Assembly (NCBI GenBank): GCA_022711405.1
Contig: JAKLFC010000004.1
Coordinates: forward strand, 62,001-126,000
DNA length: 64,000 nt
Direction of reading: 5' to 3'
From: Bacteroidota bacterium
Lineage (GTDB): Bacteria; Bacteroidota; Bacteroidia; Bacteroidales; JAGONC01
Under the pieces are notes generated by a model. It saw only the letters and a program-made list of their open reading frames with translations. It was not told the DNA's origin and ran no database searches. A program made the position numbers and the translations under genes. This document shows, piece after piece, positions 45,283 through 54,712 of the stretch. Numbering within the stretch: the first letter of the stretch is position 1; each line of letters starts with the position of its first letter.

Positions 45283-46383
45283 CTATTTTGCCAGCAGCAT
45301 CATGCCAGTCTGAACCTGCCCGTTGAACCTGAGTGTGCAGAAATATACGCCGCTCCTCAGGTCTTTTGCATCATATTGAATGGTATAATCACCTGCCGGT
45401 TGCTCTGCATTTACCAGTGAAGCCACCTCATTCCCCATCACATCACAGATCGTCAAATGAACGAATCCATTGGCTGGTAACTGATAATGGATCATTGTTG
45501 ACTGTTCAAACGGATTGGGATAATTCTGGTTCAGGCGTAATACACCGGAAGATAATTCATTATCATCCATTCCGACGAACCATGCCTGGTATTTCTCCGC
45601 AGCAGCAGAAATATTGGCCAGCATTTCCTGTTTATTGGCTCCAAGCGCCAGGGCATAGTATACATCGAAGGATTCCCCCGGATCAATGGTCACCGGACTC
45701 TGGGCAGTGATGGCCACCGGCCCGTCAACGGTATTGGAGGCATACAGAGGCTGCAGCGATCCGTAATTCATCCAGGTCCAGTAATCGGTATCTACCGAGT
45801 AATCCTCGTACCATTCGAAGGAATAGAGAGACGACAGGGATGCTGAAAGGAGTTTTATTCCCATGTTGATCTGAGATCCCCTATGGAAACGGACCACTCC
45901 TTCATCATTCAGATAGGTCACCGAATCAAATCCATATTCCTCATTTAAATAAGGAATGATGTCCAATCCAATGGATGCATTGATGACGCTTGCCTCGTCA
46001 TTTTTCACATTGAACCTGACAATGGCGTAGGCTCCGTTTGTCCAACCATATGCATTCTGTTTGATGATCACATCGGGCGGTAAACTGGAATAGGTATTAT
46101 CATAGGCGCCATAGAGTTCAAAATCACTCATTTCCGGATTTTCGACCAGGACGGTTGCTTCCAATTGTTCTGAGTCGTTCGTGTAATCAAAAACAGTGGT
46201 CGGGGATGTCCCCACCAGGATGGAAGCACGCTCCAGTTGTATGATGCCATCAGCCGTAAACAACCGTATTCTGCCGTACTGGTTCATATAGACCTCCATA
46301 ACGCCTGTGTTGAAAGAGGCTTGGGAAAAACCATCGATCATGCAAAACAGCATGAATAAAAAAATGAGTACAATTTTTTTCAT
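45283..46383 (-). CDS. Secreted protein with T9SS type A sorting domain
   Basis: A 366-residue exported protein. Signal peptide (MIDGFSQ), an unrecognised beta-rich body (residues 20-270) and a C-terminal Por-secretion domain: LNQNYPNPFEQSTMIHYQLP, then CDVMGNEVASLVN, AGDYTIQYDAKDLRSGVYF. It should be exported by T9SS and attached to the surface. The body carries no known enzymatic motif. Confidence 0.87.
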   Translation of the reverse strand: MKKIVLIFLFMLFCMIDGFSQASFNTGVMEVYMNQYGRIRLFTADGIIQLERASILVGTSPTTVFDYTNDSEQLEATVLVENPEMSDFELYGAYDNTYSSLPPDVIIKQNAYGWTNGAYAIVRFNVKNDEASVINASIGLDIIPYLNEEYGFDSVTYLNDEGVVRFHRGSQINMGIKLLSASLSSLYSFEWYEDYSVDTDYWTWMNYGSLQPLYASNTVDGPVAITAQSPVTIDPGESFDVYYALALGANKQEMLANISAAAEKYQAWFVGMDDNELSSGVLRLNQNYPNPFEQSTMIHYQLPANGFVHLTICDVMGNEVASLVNAEQPAGDYTIQYDAKDLRSGVYFCTLRFNGQVQTGMMLLAK

Positions 46384-46653
46384 GGGTATGTTTTTTTAGT
46401 TGGTTGTCTTATTGTGCGAATATAAAGAAATATCAGCTATTATTATTCGTGTTAGGCAAATACGGCTTGAAATTAGCAATTTTTTAGGGCAGTCTTTGAC
46501 GCGTGCGAAATAGAAAGAAGAATTTAAAGGCGTCGTTGATACGGAAAGGGAGGGGGGGGACATGGTAATGGTCCCTTTGCCCATCAATTGTATTACTTTT
46601 CATATTTTGTTAACACCGTTGGCAATTAAAGGACTGACAATAAAAACTCGAAG

Positions 46654-46920
46654 GTGGCACCTATGTCACCAATGGGACAAATTGAAAATGATTCTTTAAT
46701 CACGGAATCTGAAATCATCTTAAAGACTTTAACGGGAGATATTTCCGGAACATTAACGGTTCCCGGTAGCGTAAGAGCATCTACCGTTGTTCTGATCATT
46801 GCAGGTTCATGCCCGACCGACCGGGATTGCAATTCGTCAATGGGTATACGGACGAATGCTTATAAAATGCTGTCGGAAAGTTTTGCAGGAGCAGCTGACA
46901 ACCAAATTATCGCATATTGA
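46654..46920 (+). pseudogene. Truncated alpha/beta-hydrolase fragment
   Basis: An 88-residue frame that reads like the beginning of secreted alpha/beta hydrolases: LKTLTGDISGTLTVPGSVRA, LIIAGSCPTDRDCNSSMGI and NAYKMLSESFAG. Family members continue with a segment containing the nucleophile elbow; here the frame stops at once and nothing downstream resembles it. In the conserved GSGPTDRDGN motif, two residues are replaced by Cys, which fits decay. The surrounding 690 bases (46384-47076) hold no other gene that I can recognise. Confidence 0.6.
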
Positions 46921-47076
46921 AAGAATCGAACCAGGATGTTCAACAAAACATAGCCACCTGCACGAATCCGGAATGGCCCCTGAGGTCAGGCCTGGTTGAG
47001 GAGATCGTTGAATTTATAAGAAATTGCAGAAAATCGGGGTGTGGATGATGTCCAATATGACAGAAGTCGATCGCTG

Positions 47077-49020
47077 TCAGGAATAGACTCTCAGGGCAGC
47101 GTCTCTGGCGCAGTCGTTCAACTGCTTCCGTACCTCCGCCTGCGGCATGATAGATATTCCGTCGTGTGCGGAAGCAGAATGCCTTTCTTTTCCTGCCCTG
47201 AGCTTCCCGGCAATCTGGCTGAGTACGCGGATCAGGGTATCAACATCCTCCTCGCTGTTTTCAATGCCCATGCTCACCCGCACTAGACCGGGAAGATTTA
47301 ATCCGGGGAACAGGGTCAACATGAAATGCTGAAATCGCTCCAGCAAAGGAGTGACACCAACCAGGTGCTTGACCAGAATATGAGCGCAGTGACAGCCTGA
47401 CCGCACGCCGATCCCGCCGCACTCCGACAGTTCCCTGGCCACCCGGTTGGCCATTACGCCCTTCAGAGAAAATACAATGACCCCGCCCTTTTGGTCGAAT
47501 CCTGGTAAATCAGGATCTTTTACTCCGAAAATCGTCAGACCGGGAATCTGCGCAAGGCCGCGCAGCATCCGCGCGGTCAGCTTCTGCTCTTCCTCGCGGA
47601 TCACATCCATGCCGATGCGTTTCAATAGCACCAGCGCCTTTCCCAGACCGGCGATCCCTGCAATGTTCTCTTCACCTGACGCCCGGATCAGTTCCATCTC
47701 CGATCTACTGAAAGCAAGAAGTCCCTTTCTGACCATCAGCACGCCGCAGCCGAAGGGTGCGTACACTTTGTGGGCAGAAAAGGCTAAATAGTCAATGCCC
47801 CATCCTTCCATATCGACTCTCCGGTGAGCCACCATCTGCGCCCCATCCACCAGCAGGCGCGCCCCGTACCGGTGAACGATCCGGCTGATTTCCGTCAGGT
47901 CGTTGAATACGCCCAGGACATTCGAAGCACCGCTTACGGCCACCAGCTTGATTCGCTTCTCTCCGTACCGGTTTTCCTGGTTATACTCACGCAGGTGTGC
48001 GTCCAGCTCGTTCAAATTTATAATGCCATCCGAGTCAATCGACAGCCGGATCAGCGGAAAACGGGAGACTTTCCGCCACGGCAGGTCGTTTGAGGAGTGC
48101 TCGAGGAGCGTGATAAGCACGCCCGTTTCGCTGTCCCGCCCGGATTCATGGCCGAGGCTTTCAGCAGCCAGGTTGATGGCTTCGGTGGTATTGGAAGTGA
48201 AGATCACGTCGTAGTCAGCCAGTGGCGCAATCAGCACTTCGGCGCAAATGTTCCTGACCTCCTGTACGATCTCCTTCTGTATGTTGCCTGGCTGGTTCCA
48301 TGTCTGCCCGACAGCATTCCAGACTGGCTCGAAGGTGGGAGTGCTGGCGCTGTTGTCCAGGTTGATATAAGGCCTGTCACCTTCTGTTGTCGGAGCAACT
48401 CCACCGCTACCTATCAGAGTCTTTCTGAGGGCATCCAGCAGTTGCCGTCCGGTGTATTGCTCCAGCTCACCATTGTGGAGGATTTCAATGGCAGTTCTCT
48501 TTTGAGTGGGCGGATCACAGAAAACCTTATCTCCGGATTGCCTGATCAGGAGCAGCGCCCTGGCAAAGGCGATGACGTTGACAATGGCGGGCGTGCCGGC
48601 CTCAAAACGGTCCGGAGCTTTAGCCCAGATAACCCAGTCTGGGGCAATGAGCCGTGTGGTCCCTCCGCCTGTTTCCAGGGGAGTGCCCCGGGGCAGTACT
48701 TTCTTATTGACAGCCAGTGCTGTCACACCCAGAGGCAGGCCGATGTCCTGGCTCGAAATACGCTGGTACTGTCCTGGCTTAAGCATCGCTATTAAGACCG
48801 CTGCTCTTCTGGGTGTGCAGAAGATGACCGTGGTTCGGCTTTTGTCCAGCCGAAGGTATTCCAGAACTATATCCCTTGCCTGCTCATATAAATGAGTTGT
48901 CACCAGCGAATGGTGCCCACTGCCACGGTGAACGTTGGAATATGTCTTCAGCGCTTCGCGGACACTATGCTTCAAAGATGCGAAGGCATCTGATGATGCG
49001 GTTTGTCTGTTCATACCCAT
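47077..49020 (-). CDS. Class V aminotransferase (SufS/cysteine-desulfurase-like) with extra N-terminal domain
   Basis: A 647-residue PLP protein. From about residue 215 it is a full class V aminotransferase: YINLDNSASTPTFEPVWNAV, SNTTEAINLAAES, VDGAQMVAHRRVDMEG, the PLP-lysine motif AFSAHKVYAPFGCGVLMV, GIGVRSGCHCAHI (candidate catalytic Cys). Residues 1-200 resemble a second, shorter and degenerate copy of the same fold (YSNVHRGSGHHSLVTTHLYE). The family with this double layout is uncharacterised as far as I know. No Suf or Isc genes are adjacent. Confidence 0.85.
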   Translation of the reverse strand: MGMNRQTASSDAFASLKHSVREALKTYSNVHRGSGHHSLVTTHLYEQARDIVLEYLRLDKSRTTVIFCTPRRAAVLIAMLKPGQYQRISSQDIGLPLGVTALAVNKKVLPRGTPLETGGGTTRLIAPDWVIWAKAPDRFEAGTPAIVNVIAFARALLLIRQSGDKVFCDPPTQKRTAIEILHNGELEQYTGRQLLDALRKTLIGSGGVAPTTEGDRPYINLDNSASTPTFEPVWNAVGQTWNQPGNIQKEIVQEVRNICAEVLIAPLADYDVIFTSNTTEAINLAAESLGHESGRDSETGVLITLLEHSSNDLPWRKVSRFPLIRLSIDSDGIINLNELDAHLREYNQENRYGEKRIKLVAVSGASNVLGVFNDLTEISRIVHRYGARLLVDGAQMVAHRRVDMEGWGIDYLAFSAHKVYAPFGCGVLMVRKGLLAFSRSEMELIRASGEENIAGIAGLGKALVLLKRIGMDVIREEEQKLTARMLRGLAQIPGLTIFGVKDPDLPGFDQKGGVIVFSLKGVMANRVARELSECGGIGVRSGCHCAHILVKHLVGVTPLLERFQHFMLTLFPGLNLPGLVRVSMGIENSEEDVDTLIRVLSQIAGKLRAGKERHSASAHDGISIMPQAEVRKQLNDCARDAALRVYS

Positions 49021-49161
49021 GGTATGGTATCCTGGTGCGTAAAGATACGAAAATGAATGACCTTAACAGAACATTCGAATTAGCTGTGGAAATATATTAA
49101 AAAACCTTTGTAAAGAAGAATTATTACTCTTATCTTGCGAACTTATTCTAATTAAAACCCT

Positions 49162-49614
49162 ATGAAAAAAACGCTATTATTATTATGTCTGACGGCTTCG
49201 TTCTACATGTTGTTCCTGCCCAGGGCATCCACACAGGAGAACATGCGCGTCAACCTGAAGGATGGCTCCGTCATCGAAATAGCCATCGATGATATACGGA
49301 AGCTTACATTCGACCTGACCACGGATCTTGAGCAGCCCGGTGAGATCATCCAGCAGCTGCTGAAGTTTAAAGCGTACCCCAACCCGGCCCGCGATTTTGT
49401 GAACTTCGACTACACCCTGGCTTCCAAAGGCGATGTCTTTCTCGAAGTCTACGGTATAAGCGGGAACCTGGTTTTGAAGATGAACTTTGGCGACCAGCAG
49501 GCCGGAGCATACCAGTACCACTGGAGCACGGCCGATGTGCCTTCCGGTATGTACATATGCAGGATAAGGCAAAACGGCGAAATTGTGAGTGAAAAAATCA
49601 TTGTAAAAAAGTAA
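49162..49614 (+). CDS. Small T9SS-sorted protein
   Basis: A 150-residue protein: signal peptide (ends RASTQE), a short beta-domain with MRVNLKDGSVIEIAIDDIRK, and a C-terminal T9SS domain (FKAYPNPARDFVNFDYTLAS, GNLVLKMNFGDQQAG, GMYICRIRQNGEIVSEKIIV). It lies 13 bases upstream of the lamin-tail protein gene, so the two may be co-transcribed. The N-terminal motif KDGSxxEIAIDDIRKLTF is shared with the start of that neighbour (HKTDGTVVTVPMNTIDSITF). Confidence 0.85.
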   Translation: MKKTLLLLCLTASFYMLFLPRASTQENMRVNLKDGSVIEIAIDDIRKLTFDLTTDLEQPGEIIQQLLKFKAYPNPARDFVNFDYTLASKGDVFLEVYGISGNLVLKMNFGDQQAGAYQYHWSTADVPSGMYICRIRQNGEIVSEKIIVKK

Positions 49615-49627
49615 AAACGATACAGAC

Positions 49628-50596
49628 ATGAAAAAAATAAACCTGACCTTATTTGCTATTGTTCTGATGGCTGCCAGCCTCGCGGCTCAGAACCTCTACA
49701 TTCATAAGACCGATGGCACGGTGGTTACCGTTCCGATGAACACGATCGACAGCATCACCTTTTCAGGGAGTACCCCTGTTGATAACTATGCCTGGATGAA
49801 TGAGATCTACTCAAGAGGAACCGCTGAGGATCCCGATTGGATCGAAGTCTATAATAACGGCAGTACGGATATTGACCTGTCCGGGTACAAGATCTATGAT
49901 TCGGGCGGACAATCCGGGTCCAAACCAAAGAAGGAATTTCCTTCAGGGACGATCCTCCCTGCCAGTGGCTTTTTTGTGATTGTGACCGACACGGAAGATG
50001 AAAGCGGATTCGGGCTGTCGGGCGGTGGAGAAACGGTATGGATGGAAAATGCGACCGGAACGATCATCGACAGTATCGCCTTCCCCGGTTTGGAAGAAGG
50101 TCAGTCCTACGGTAGATACCCCGACGGGACGGCCAACTGGCAGATCCTCTATACCGTCACCAAAGGTGCAGCCAACAGCAATCTGATACCTGTCTCCATC
50201 AAGCTGAACGAACTCTATTCCCGCGGAATCACTGAAGATCCGGATTGGGTGGAGATCTATAATACTTCTTCTGCCGAAATAGATATCAGCGGATACAAGA
50301 TCTATGATCCGGGCGGACAGGCTGGCACCAAGCCGAAAAAGGAGTTCCCGGCGGGAAGCGTCGTGCCTGCCATGGGCTGGCTGGTGATCGTTGTGGATAC
50401 CGATGATGAAGCCGGATTCGGACTCTCCAGCGGCGGAGATGAGGTATGGCTGGAAAATGCAGAAGGTACCGTGATCGATTATGTGGCCATCCCTGCCATG
50501 GAAACAACCCAGTCATACGGACGGTTACCCGATGGCACCGACAACTGGCAACTGCTGAACACCATCACCAAAGGAACGGCCAATCAGGCTAAATAG
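49628..50596 (+). CDS. Protein with two lamin-tail domains
   Basis: A 322-residue exported protein. Signal peptide to about residue 20. Then the KTDGTVVTVPMNTIDSITF module and two tandem lamin-tail (LTD) domains of about 130 residues: EIYSRGTAEDPDWIEVYNNG in the first, ELYSRGITEDPDWVEIYNTS in the second, each with LSGYKIYD or ISGYKIYD and GSSYGR/QSYGRLPDG. Near identity of the copies indicates a recent internal duplication. LTD domains in bacteria often bind nucleic acids or sit in surface proteins. Confidence 0.88.
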   Translation: MKKINLTLFAIVLMAASLAAQNLYIHKTDGTVVTVPMNTIDSITFSGSTPVDNYAWMNEIYSRGTAEDPDWIEVYNNGSTDIDLSGYKIYDSGGQSGSKPKKEFPSGTILPASGFFVIVTDTEDESGFGLSGGGETVWMENATGTIIDSIAFPGLEEGQSYGRYPDGTANWQILYTVTKGAANSNLIPVSIKLNELYSRGITEDPDWVEIYNTSSAEIDISGYKIYDPGGQAGTKPKKEFPAGSVVPAMGWLVIVVDTDDEAGFGLSSGGDEVWLENAEGTVIDYVAIPAMETTQSYGRLPDGTDNWQLLNTITKGTANQAK

Positions 50597-50694
50597 GGGA
50601 TCCTTTGCCTCGTGACTGGTTCAGGGGTAAAGATCAGGAGGCCTGTTTTGTTTAGTGGTAAAGTTCGGGGTCGGTGATGCTCCCTGAAAGAGGA

Positions 50695-51528
50695 CTACCT
50701 GAAACCACTTAGGTCTTCATGATACTTGATTCCCGCTTCCTTATAATACATTATACCGTTAAAGGAGTTCTTATCTTCAGCAATCGTTATAACTCCGAAC
50801 GACACTGTGCTTTCGGTCCAGTTATTCTGAAGGAAATATAATTTCTGACCGCAGGGTATTCCAAGGATCATGACCGTATGGTCCGGCATGGTGGTCCTGG
50901 TTATGGTGATGCCGGTGTTGAAGGTACCGCTCTGTGAGGTGCTTTCATATCCTTTCAGCGTGTAATATCCAATATATCCATCCACATAGTCATTCAACTC
51001 GAGCACTGGATTTGACCATTTAAAGGGAAGGGCCCATTTTCCAGTCCAGCCGGTAAATGTTTCCGGATTCGGAGGCCTCTCAATGTATTCCTCCATGAAG
51101 TCTTTTCTCCCTGCAGTATAGCAACCATGCCCTATGACGTCACCATGCCTGCAATAGACATCGTTCCGGTTCTCTTTCATGACCATGAATCCAAAACCAC
51201 TTTCGGTCGTATTCCCTTTTTTGCCGCGCATGAATGTCTCGGTCCATTTGAAATGAATCCCATTTCCTTTAAGACCTCCCTTAAAGATACCCACAAGAAT
51301 CCCATTCTCATAAATGTTTGTGTAATAACCGACAATGCTGTCACCTGTGGGGACAATGACCATGAAATACTTTTCCGGAAAGGTCTTGTAAAATCCTAAC
51401 CAGTCGGAAGGTACAAAGAGCGCATCTTCCTTGTAAAAATTCTCGGGATCAAGCTGGGCGATGGGCTGTGCCAGCGCATTCGAGATCAGTAAGACTGAAA
51501 TTGAAAGTAAACCTATCGACCGTTTCAT
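50695..51528 (-). CDS. Secreted protein of unknown function
   Basis: A 277-residue exported protein; signal peptide MKRSIGLLSISVLLISNALA. The body contains short repeated beta-segments (VGYYTNIYENGILVGIFKGG, IGYYTLKGYESTSQSGTFNT). No recognisable family. No neighbour points to a role. Confidence 0.7.
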   Translation of the reverse strand: MKRSIGLLSISVLLISNALAQPIAQLDPENFYKEDALFVPSDWLGFYKTFPEKYFMVIVPTGDSIVGYYTNIYENGILVGIFKGGLKGNGIHFKWTETFMRGKKGNTTESGFGFMVMKENRNDVYCRHGDVIGHGCYTAGRKDFMEEYIERPPNPETFTGWTGKWALPFKWSNPVLELNDYVDGYIGYYTLKGYESTSQSGTFNTGITITRTTMPDHTVMILGIPCGQKLYFLQNNWTESTVSFGVITIAEDKNSFNGIMYYKEAGIKYHEDLSGFR

Positions 51529-51739
51529 AAATGTTGTACTTTAGGTGGATGATTCTGTGGGACTGTCAATTTCGAAATGTAATTATTTCTGTCAGTGGAA
51601 ATGGGAGATATTCAGGTTCTACGAATATATGACATTTAATGGCTTAATGCAAGAAAATGAATCAAATAATCCTTCATAACAGATAAATCGTTGAAAAATA
51701 ACAGTTTAGATGAATCTATTCACTCGTAAAATACAACCT

Positions 51740-52528
51740 ATGAAAATCCGAGCGGTCCTTTTCACATGCCTGCTCCTTGCCGCCATGATGGGCTGCAAGG
51801 ACGAAGAGTACTATCCTGATACCCTGGATGAAGTAACGGCCAGGGTTGCCCTGTCACTTGATTCTCTTAACGTTTCATTGGAAACGGCTGCCTTGTTTCT
51901 GGCTTCGGTCGATGGTGACTCCATCGCCTCCCGGGCCAGGCTGCAGGAGCTCTATGAAGGTTCCACCTATGCCAAAGAATTCGATTTCATAAACAGTGAA
52001 GGAATCATGCAGGTTGTTGAGCCTCCTGAATTTTCTCATTATGAGGGAACTGATTTCAGTAACGACGCCGCGATGATGAATGTAATTGAGTCACACATAC
52101 CTGTTTTCACCAATTTTTTCCTTGCACAGGAAGGTTATCGATCGGTGGCTGATATTCACCCGGTATATGATCCTAATCATTCATTCGGAGCCATCGAGGG
52201 ATTATTCATTCCCTTTGATCTGCTTGACAGGATATGTACCCCTCTTGTAAGTACTCCCAAAGAGGTCTGGGTCATGGAAAAGTCAGGGACTGTAGTCTAC
52301 GACCGTGACCTTGTGACCATCGGGCTTAACGTATTAACGGATCCTTACTACAATGCGTTTCCCGACCTCAGGACTGCATGCCAGAAAATACTTGCAGAGG
52401 ATTCAGGAGAGACCTCTTACACTTTTTATCTTACCGGAACGCTGACTCCGGTAGAAAAAGGAGCATGGTGGAATACCATCTATCTTCATGACAACGAATG
52501 GAAGATCATATGGACTGAGCAGCGGTGA
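51740..52528 (+). CDS. Cache-like domain lipoprotein
   Basis: A 262-residue lipoprotein; signal MKIRAVLFTCLLLAAMMGC gives Cys19. The body resembles a double-Cache (dCACHE) sensory domain: EFDFINSEGIMQVVEP, GTDFSNDAAMMNVI, VWVMEKSGTVVYDRDLVTI, NVLTDPYYNAFPDL. Cache domains usually sit on kinases or chemoreceptors; here it is free-standing and lipid-anchored. It may act as a periplasmic ligand-binding protein. Confidence 0.78.
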   Translation: MKIRAVLFTCLLLAAMMGCKDEEYYPDTLDEVTARVALSLDSLNVSLETAALFLASVDGDSIASRARLQELYEGSTYAKEFDFINSEGIMQVVEPPEFSHYEGTDFSNDAAMMNVIESHIPVFTNFFLAQEGYRSVADIHPVYDPNHSFGAIEGLFIPFDLLDRICTPLVSTPKEVWVMEKSGTVVYDRDLVTIGLNVLTDPYYNAFPDLRTACQKILAEDSGETSYTFYLTGTLTPVEKGAWWNTIYLHDNEWKIIWTEQR

Positions 52529-52550
52529 AGCGTACCGGTGCACATTATTT

Positions 52551-52613
52551 GAGAGGAGAGAGGAGAAAGGAGAAAGGAGAAAGGAGAGAGGAGAGAGGAG
52601 AGAGGAGAGAGGA
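52551..52613. repeat. Heptanucleotide array (GAGAGGA/GAAAGGA, nine units)
   Basis: The longest array in the window: nine units, with three GAAAGGA in the middle and GAGAGGA on both sides, and a partial tenth. Between the Cache lipoprotein and the next gene. Confidence 0.93.
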
Positions 52614-52665
52614 GAAAGAGCATTAATTTTAAGAATGACGCTGGAAATACGATAAAAGATGAAAT

Positions 52666-53835
52666 ATGATGAGGGGTGATAAGATCCTGTGCCCTATTGT
52701 GTTCCTGTTTGTCTGGTGTTCCCTGCCCTGCGGGGTGCTTTTAGCCCAGATTCCACGTGATCAGACGGTCGACCTCAGGCCTATTGTAAGGCTCCCCGAC
52801 GTTATAAAAGAGAGTTCGGGGATCGTTGTTACCGGTGCGAACGAGATCTGGTCGCATAATGATTCCGGCAATCCGAACAAATTGTATTGCTTCGACACCA
52901 CAGGTACGCTTGTCCGTACGCTTGAAATCTCAAATGTGGCCAATATTGACTGGGAGGACCTGGCCCGCGACGATCAGGGGAATATTTACATTGACGATGC
53001 AGGGAACAACGACAACGACCGGACGGACCTGGCCATTCATATCATTGCCAATCCCGGATTGATCGTGGGAGATGAGACAGAAGCCGAAACGATCCATTTC
53101 GTTTTCGAAGACCAGGCTGCCTATCCTCCGCCGGCTTCCAACAAGAATTTTGATATTGAAGCCCTTGTCTGGCATCAGGACTCTCTGCTCTTATTCACTA
53201 AAAACCGCAGTATCCCCATGAATGGATATTGCAAGCAGTATGTGTTGCCGGCGCAACCTGGACAACACATTGCCAGGCTGGTAGATTCAGTTTACCTTGG
53301 CTCAACAAACGACGACGCACGTGTCACCTCTGCCGCGGTATATCCTGCCATCAACGAGCTGATCCTGCTCACCCGGACAAAACTGGTCTCTTTTACCCAT
53401 TTTATCGGAAATGAAGTATTCATGGGGGAAAAGAATGTCTATCCTTTTACAGTACCTCCGGGTCAGGCTGAGGCCATTGATTTCAATGGACCGGACAGGG
53501 TGTATATCACGGAAGAAGGCAGCGGCGGCCTGAGCGGGTATCTGTATGAGACTCGCCTCCCCGTAAGTACCGGATTCAGAACGCTTTCCGCGATGGAGCG
53601 TCAGCTTGTAGTGAAAATGACAGCAAACCGTTTGATCCTTGAAACCGGCGGATCACCGGTTGATTTTGATGAGATCTGTCTTATTGACGCAAAGGGTTGT
53701 GTCCTGAGAAAAGGATCAAACACGCATGTCCTTTCCCTGGGAGGAATCCATGATGGGTACTATGTACTGGTTGCGGTGAGGGATGGTCGCATCATGGTAG
53801 CGAAGTGGGGATATGTTTCGGGAAGTACGGATTGA
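52666..53835 (+). CDS. Secreted protein of unknown function, propeller-like
   Basis: A 389-residue exported protein (signal peptide to about CGVLLAQ). The body shows repeating NHL/propeller-like segments: ESSGIVVTGANEIWSHNDSG, NIDWEDLARDDQGNIYIDDAGN, LVWHQDSLLLFTKNR, AAVYPAINELILLT. No enzymatic motif. ATG 52666 follows the repeat array by 50 bases. Its stop codon coincides with the edge of the palindrome at 53831. Confidence 0.75.
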   Translation: MMRGDKILCPIVFLFVWCSLPCGVLLAQIPRDQTVDLRPIVRLPDVIKESSGIVVTGANEIWSHNDSGNPNKLYCFDTTGTLVRTLEISNVANIDWEDLARDDQGNIYIDDAGNNDNDRTDLAIHIIANPGLIVGDETEAETIHFVFEDQAAYPPPASNKNFDIEALVWHQDSLLLFTKNRSIPMNGYCKQYVLPAQPGQHIARLVDSVYLGSTNDDARVTSAAVYPAINELILLTRTKLVSFTHFIGNEVFMGEKNVYPFTVPPGQAEAIDFNGPDRVYITEEGSGGLSGYLYETRLPVSTGFRTLSAMERQLVVKMTANRLILETGGSPVDFDEICLIDAKGCVLRKGSNTHVLSLGGIHDGYYVLVAVRDGRIMVAKWGYVSGSTD

Positions 53836-53911
53836 CGAACAGAGGAACAAATATCTTTGAATTCTGAAATGAATTCAAAGATCAAAACTCAATACTCCTC
53901 TGTTCATCAAT
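53831..53911. terminator. Palindromic element between convergent genes (family P1)
   Basis: ATTGA at 53831 and GAACAGAGGA (53837-53846) pair with TCCTCTGTTC (53896-53905) and TCAAT (53907-53911); the inner perfect stem is ATCTTTGAATTC/GAATTCAAAGAT (53853-53864 and 53871-53882). It fills the whole gap between two convergent stop codons and likely serves as a two-way terminator. It shares the TGACGAACA start and a TTCTGAA core with the element at 27839. Confidence 0.78.
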
Positions 53912-53913
53912 CA

Positions 53914-54696
53914 TCACTTCCCATATAAATCCTGAATGGCCTCTTTGCCGTACTTTCTTTCCAGTCTCCGGACGATAAAATGTCCCTTGGCCATATCCTG
54001 AAAGTGATCCATGAAAATGGTATTGATGAGGGCTCCACCCGCAGCTCCGATGGCCGGTATGGCCTGTGCTGCAGCTTTCTCTGTGATCTGGATCCCGAAC
54101 CGCTGGGAAATGACAGCGATCAGCCTGACCAGGACGGGGGCTCCTTTTTCCGCAAGCCCGCGTTCAACGACAAACTCCGCTGCCTCGGAGATCGATTTTG
54201 ATAGCAGAGCCCTTACTGCATAGTATCCACTGCCGGTGGCATCATCCGATTGTGTACTGCCACCCAGGGCTAAAACTTCCAGACAGGCCAGTTTGGTTTC
54301 GGGATTGGAAATGGATTCTCCCTGTGAACGGGCTATTTCCGCAATCGAACGCAACATGATCGTGGTGGATACCGGGAGTTCGATGGCCAGGGCGGTCAAA
54401 CCGAAAAAGCCACTGATCCCACCTGTGGCCGCGACTCCCAGTTTATGCCATTTGTCGGAAGATGCTTTTCCAGGGGCATCTTTCAGCGTGAAAATGGCAG
54501 CCATCGAAGCTCTCAGCAAGGCTGCCCTGGTGATTTTTCCGATCTGTACGCTCCAGTTTTTTGGCAGCCTCTCCATGCCTTTCTCAATGGGCATACCGAT
54601 GACATGGGTGATCCTGGCGGCCAGGCCGGGATGTTCCAGTAAGTGCCTGGCCAGCTGAAGTTCTCTACGATCCGCTTCAGTGATGAGGATGTCCAT
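53914..54696 (-). CDS. EcsC family protein
   Basis: A 260-residue EcsC-like protein, a family linked to membrane-associated functions in Gram-positive bacteria but uncharacterised in Bacteroidota. Two hydrophobic segments (KLGVAATGGISGFFGLTALA; AIPAIGAAGGALINTIF) and the motif LPVSTTIMLRSIAEIARSQGE fit the family. ATG 54696 is chosen over a longer frame. It lies 16 bases downstream of a lipoprotein gene, so the pair may be an operon. Confidence 0.88.
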   Translation of the reverse strand: MDILITEADRRELQLARHLLEHPGLAARITHVIGMPIEKGMERLPKNWSVQIGKITRAALLRASMAAIFTLKDAPGKASSDKWHKLGVAATGGISGFFGLTALAIELPVSTTIMLRSIAEIARSQGESISNPETKLACLEVLALGGSTQSDDATGSGYYAVRALLSKSISEAAEFVVERGLAEKGAPVLVRLIAVISQRFGIQITEKAAAQAIPAIGAAGGALINTIFMDHFQDMAKGHFIVRRLERKYGKEAIQDLYGK

Positions 54697-54712
54697 TGAT
54701 TCCAGGTTCGTT

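Noticed and set aside
48097..48795. Long plus-strand frame opposite the aminotransferase
   Set aside because: Antisense of a strongly supported PLP enzyme; no start context or motifs.
52551..52613. CRISPR-like array
   Set aside because: Units are 7 bases with no spacers; this is a tandem repeat.
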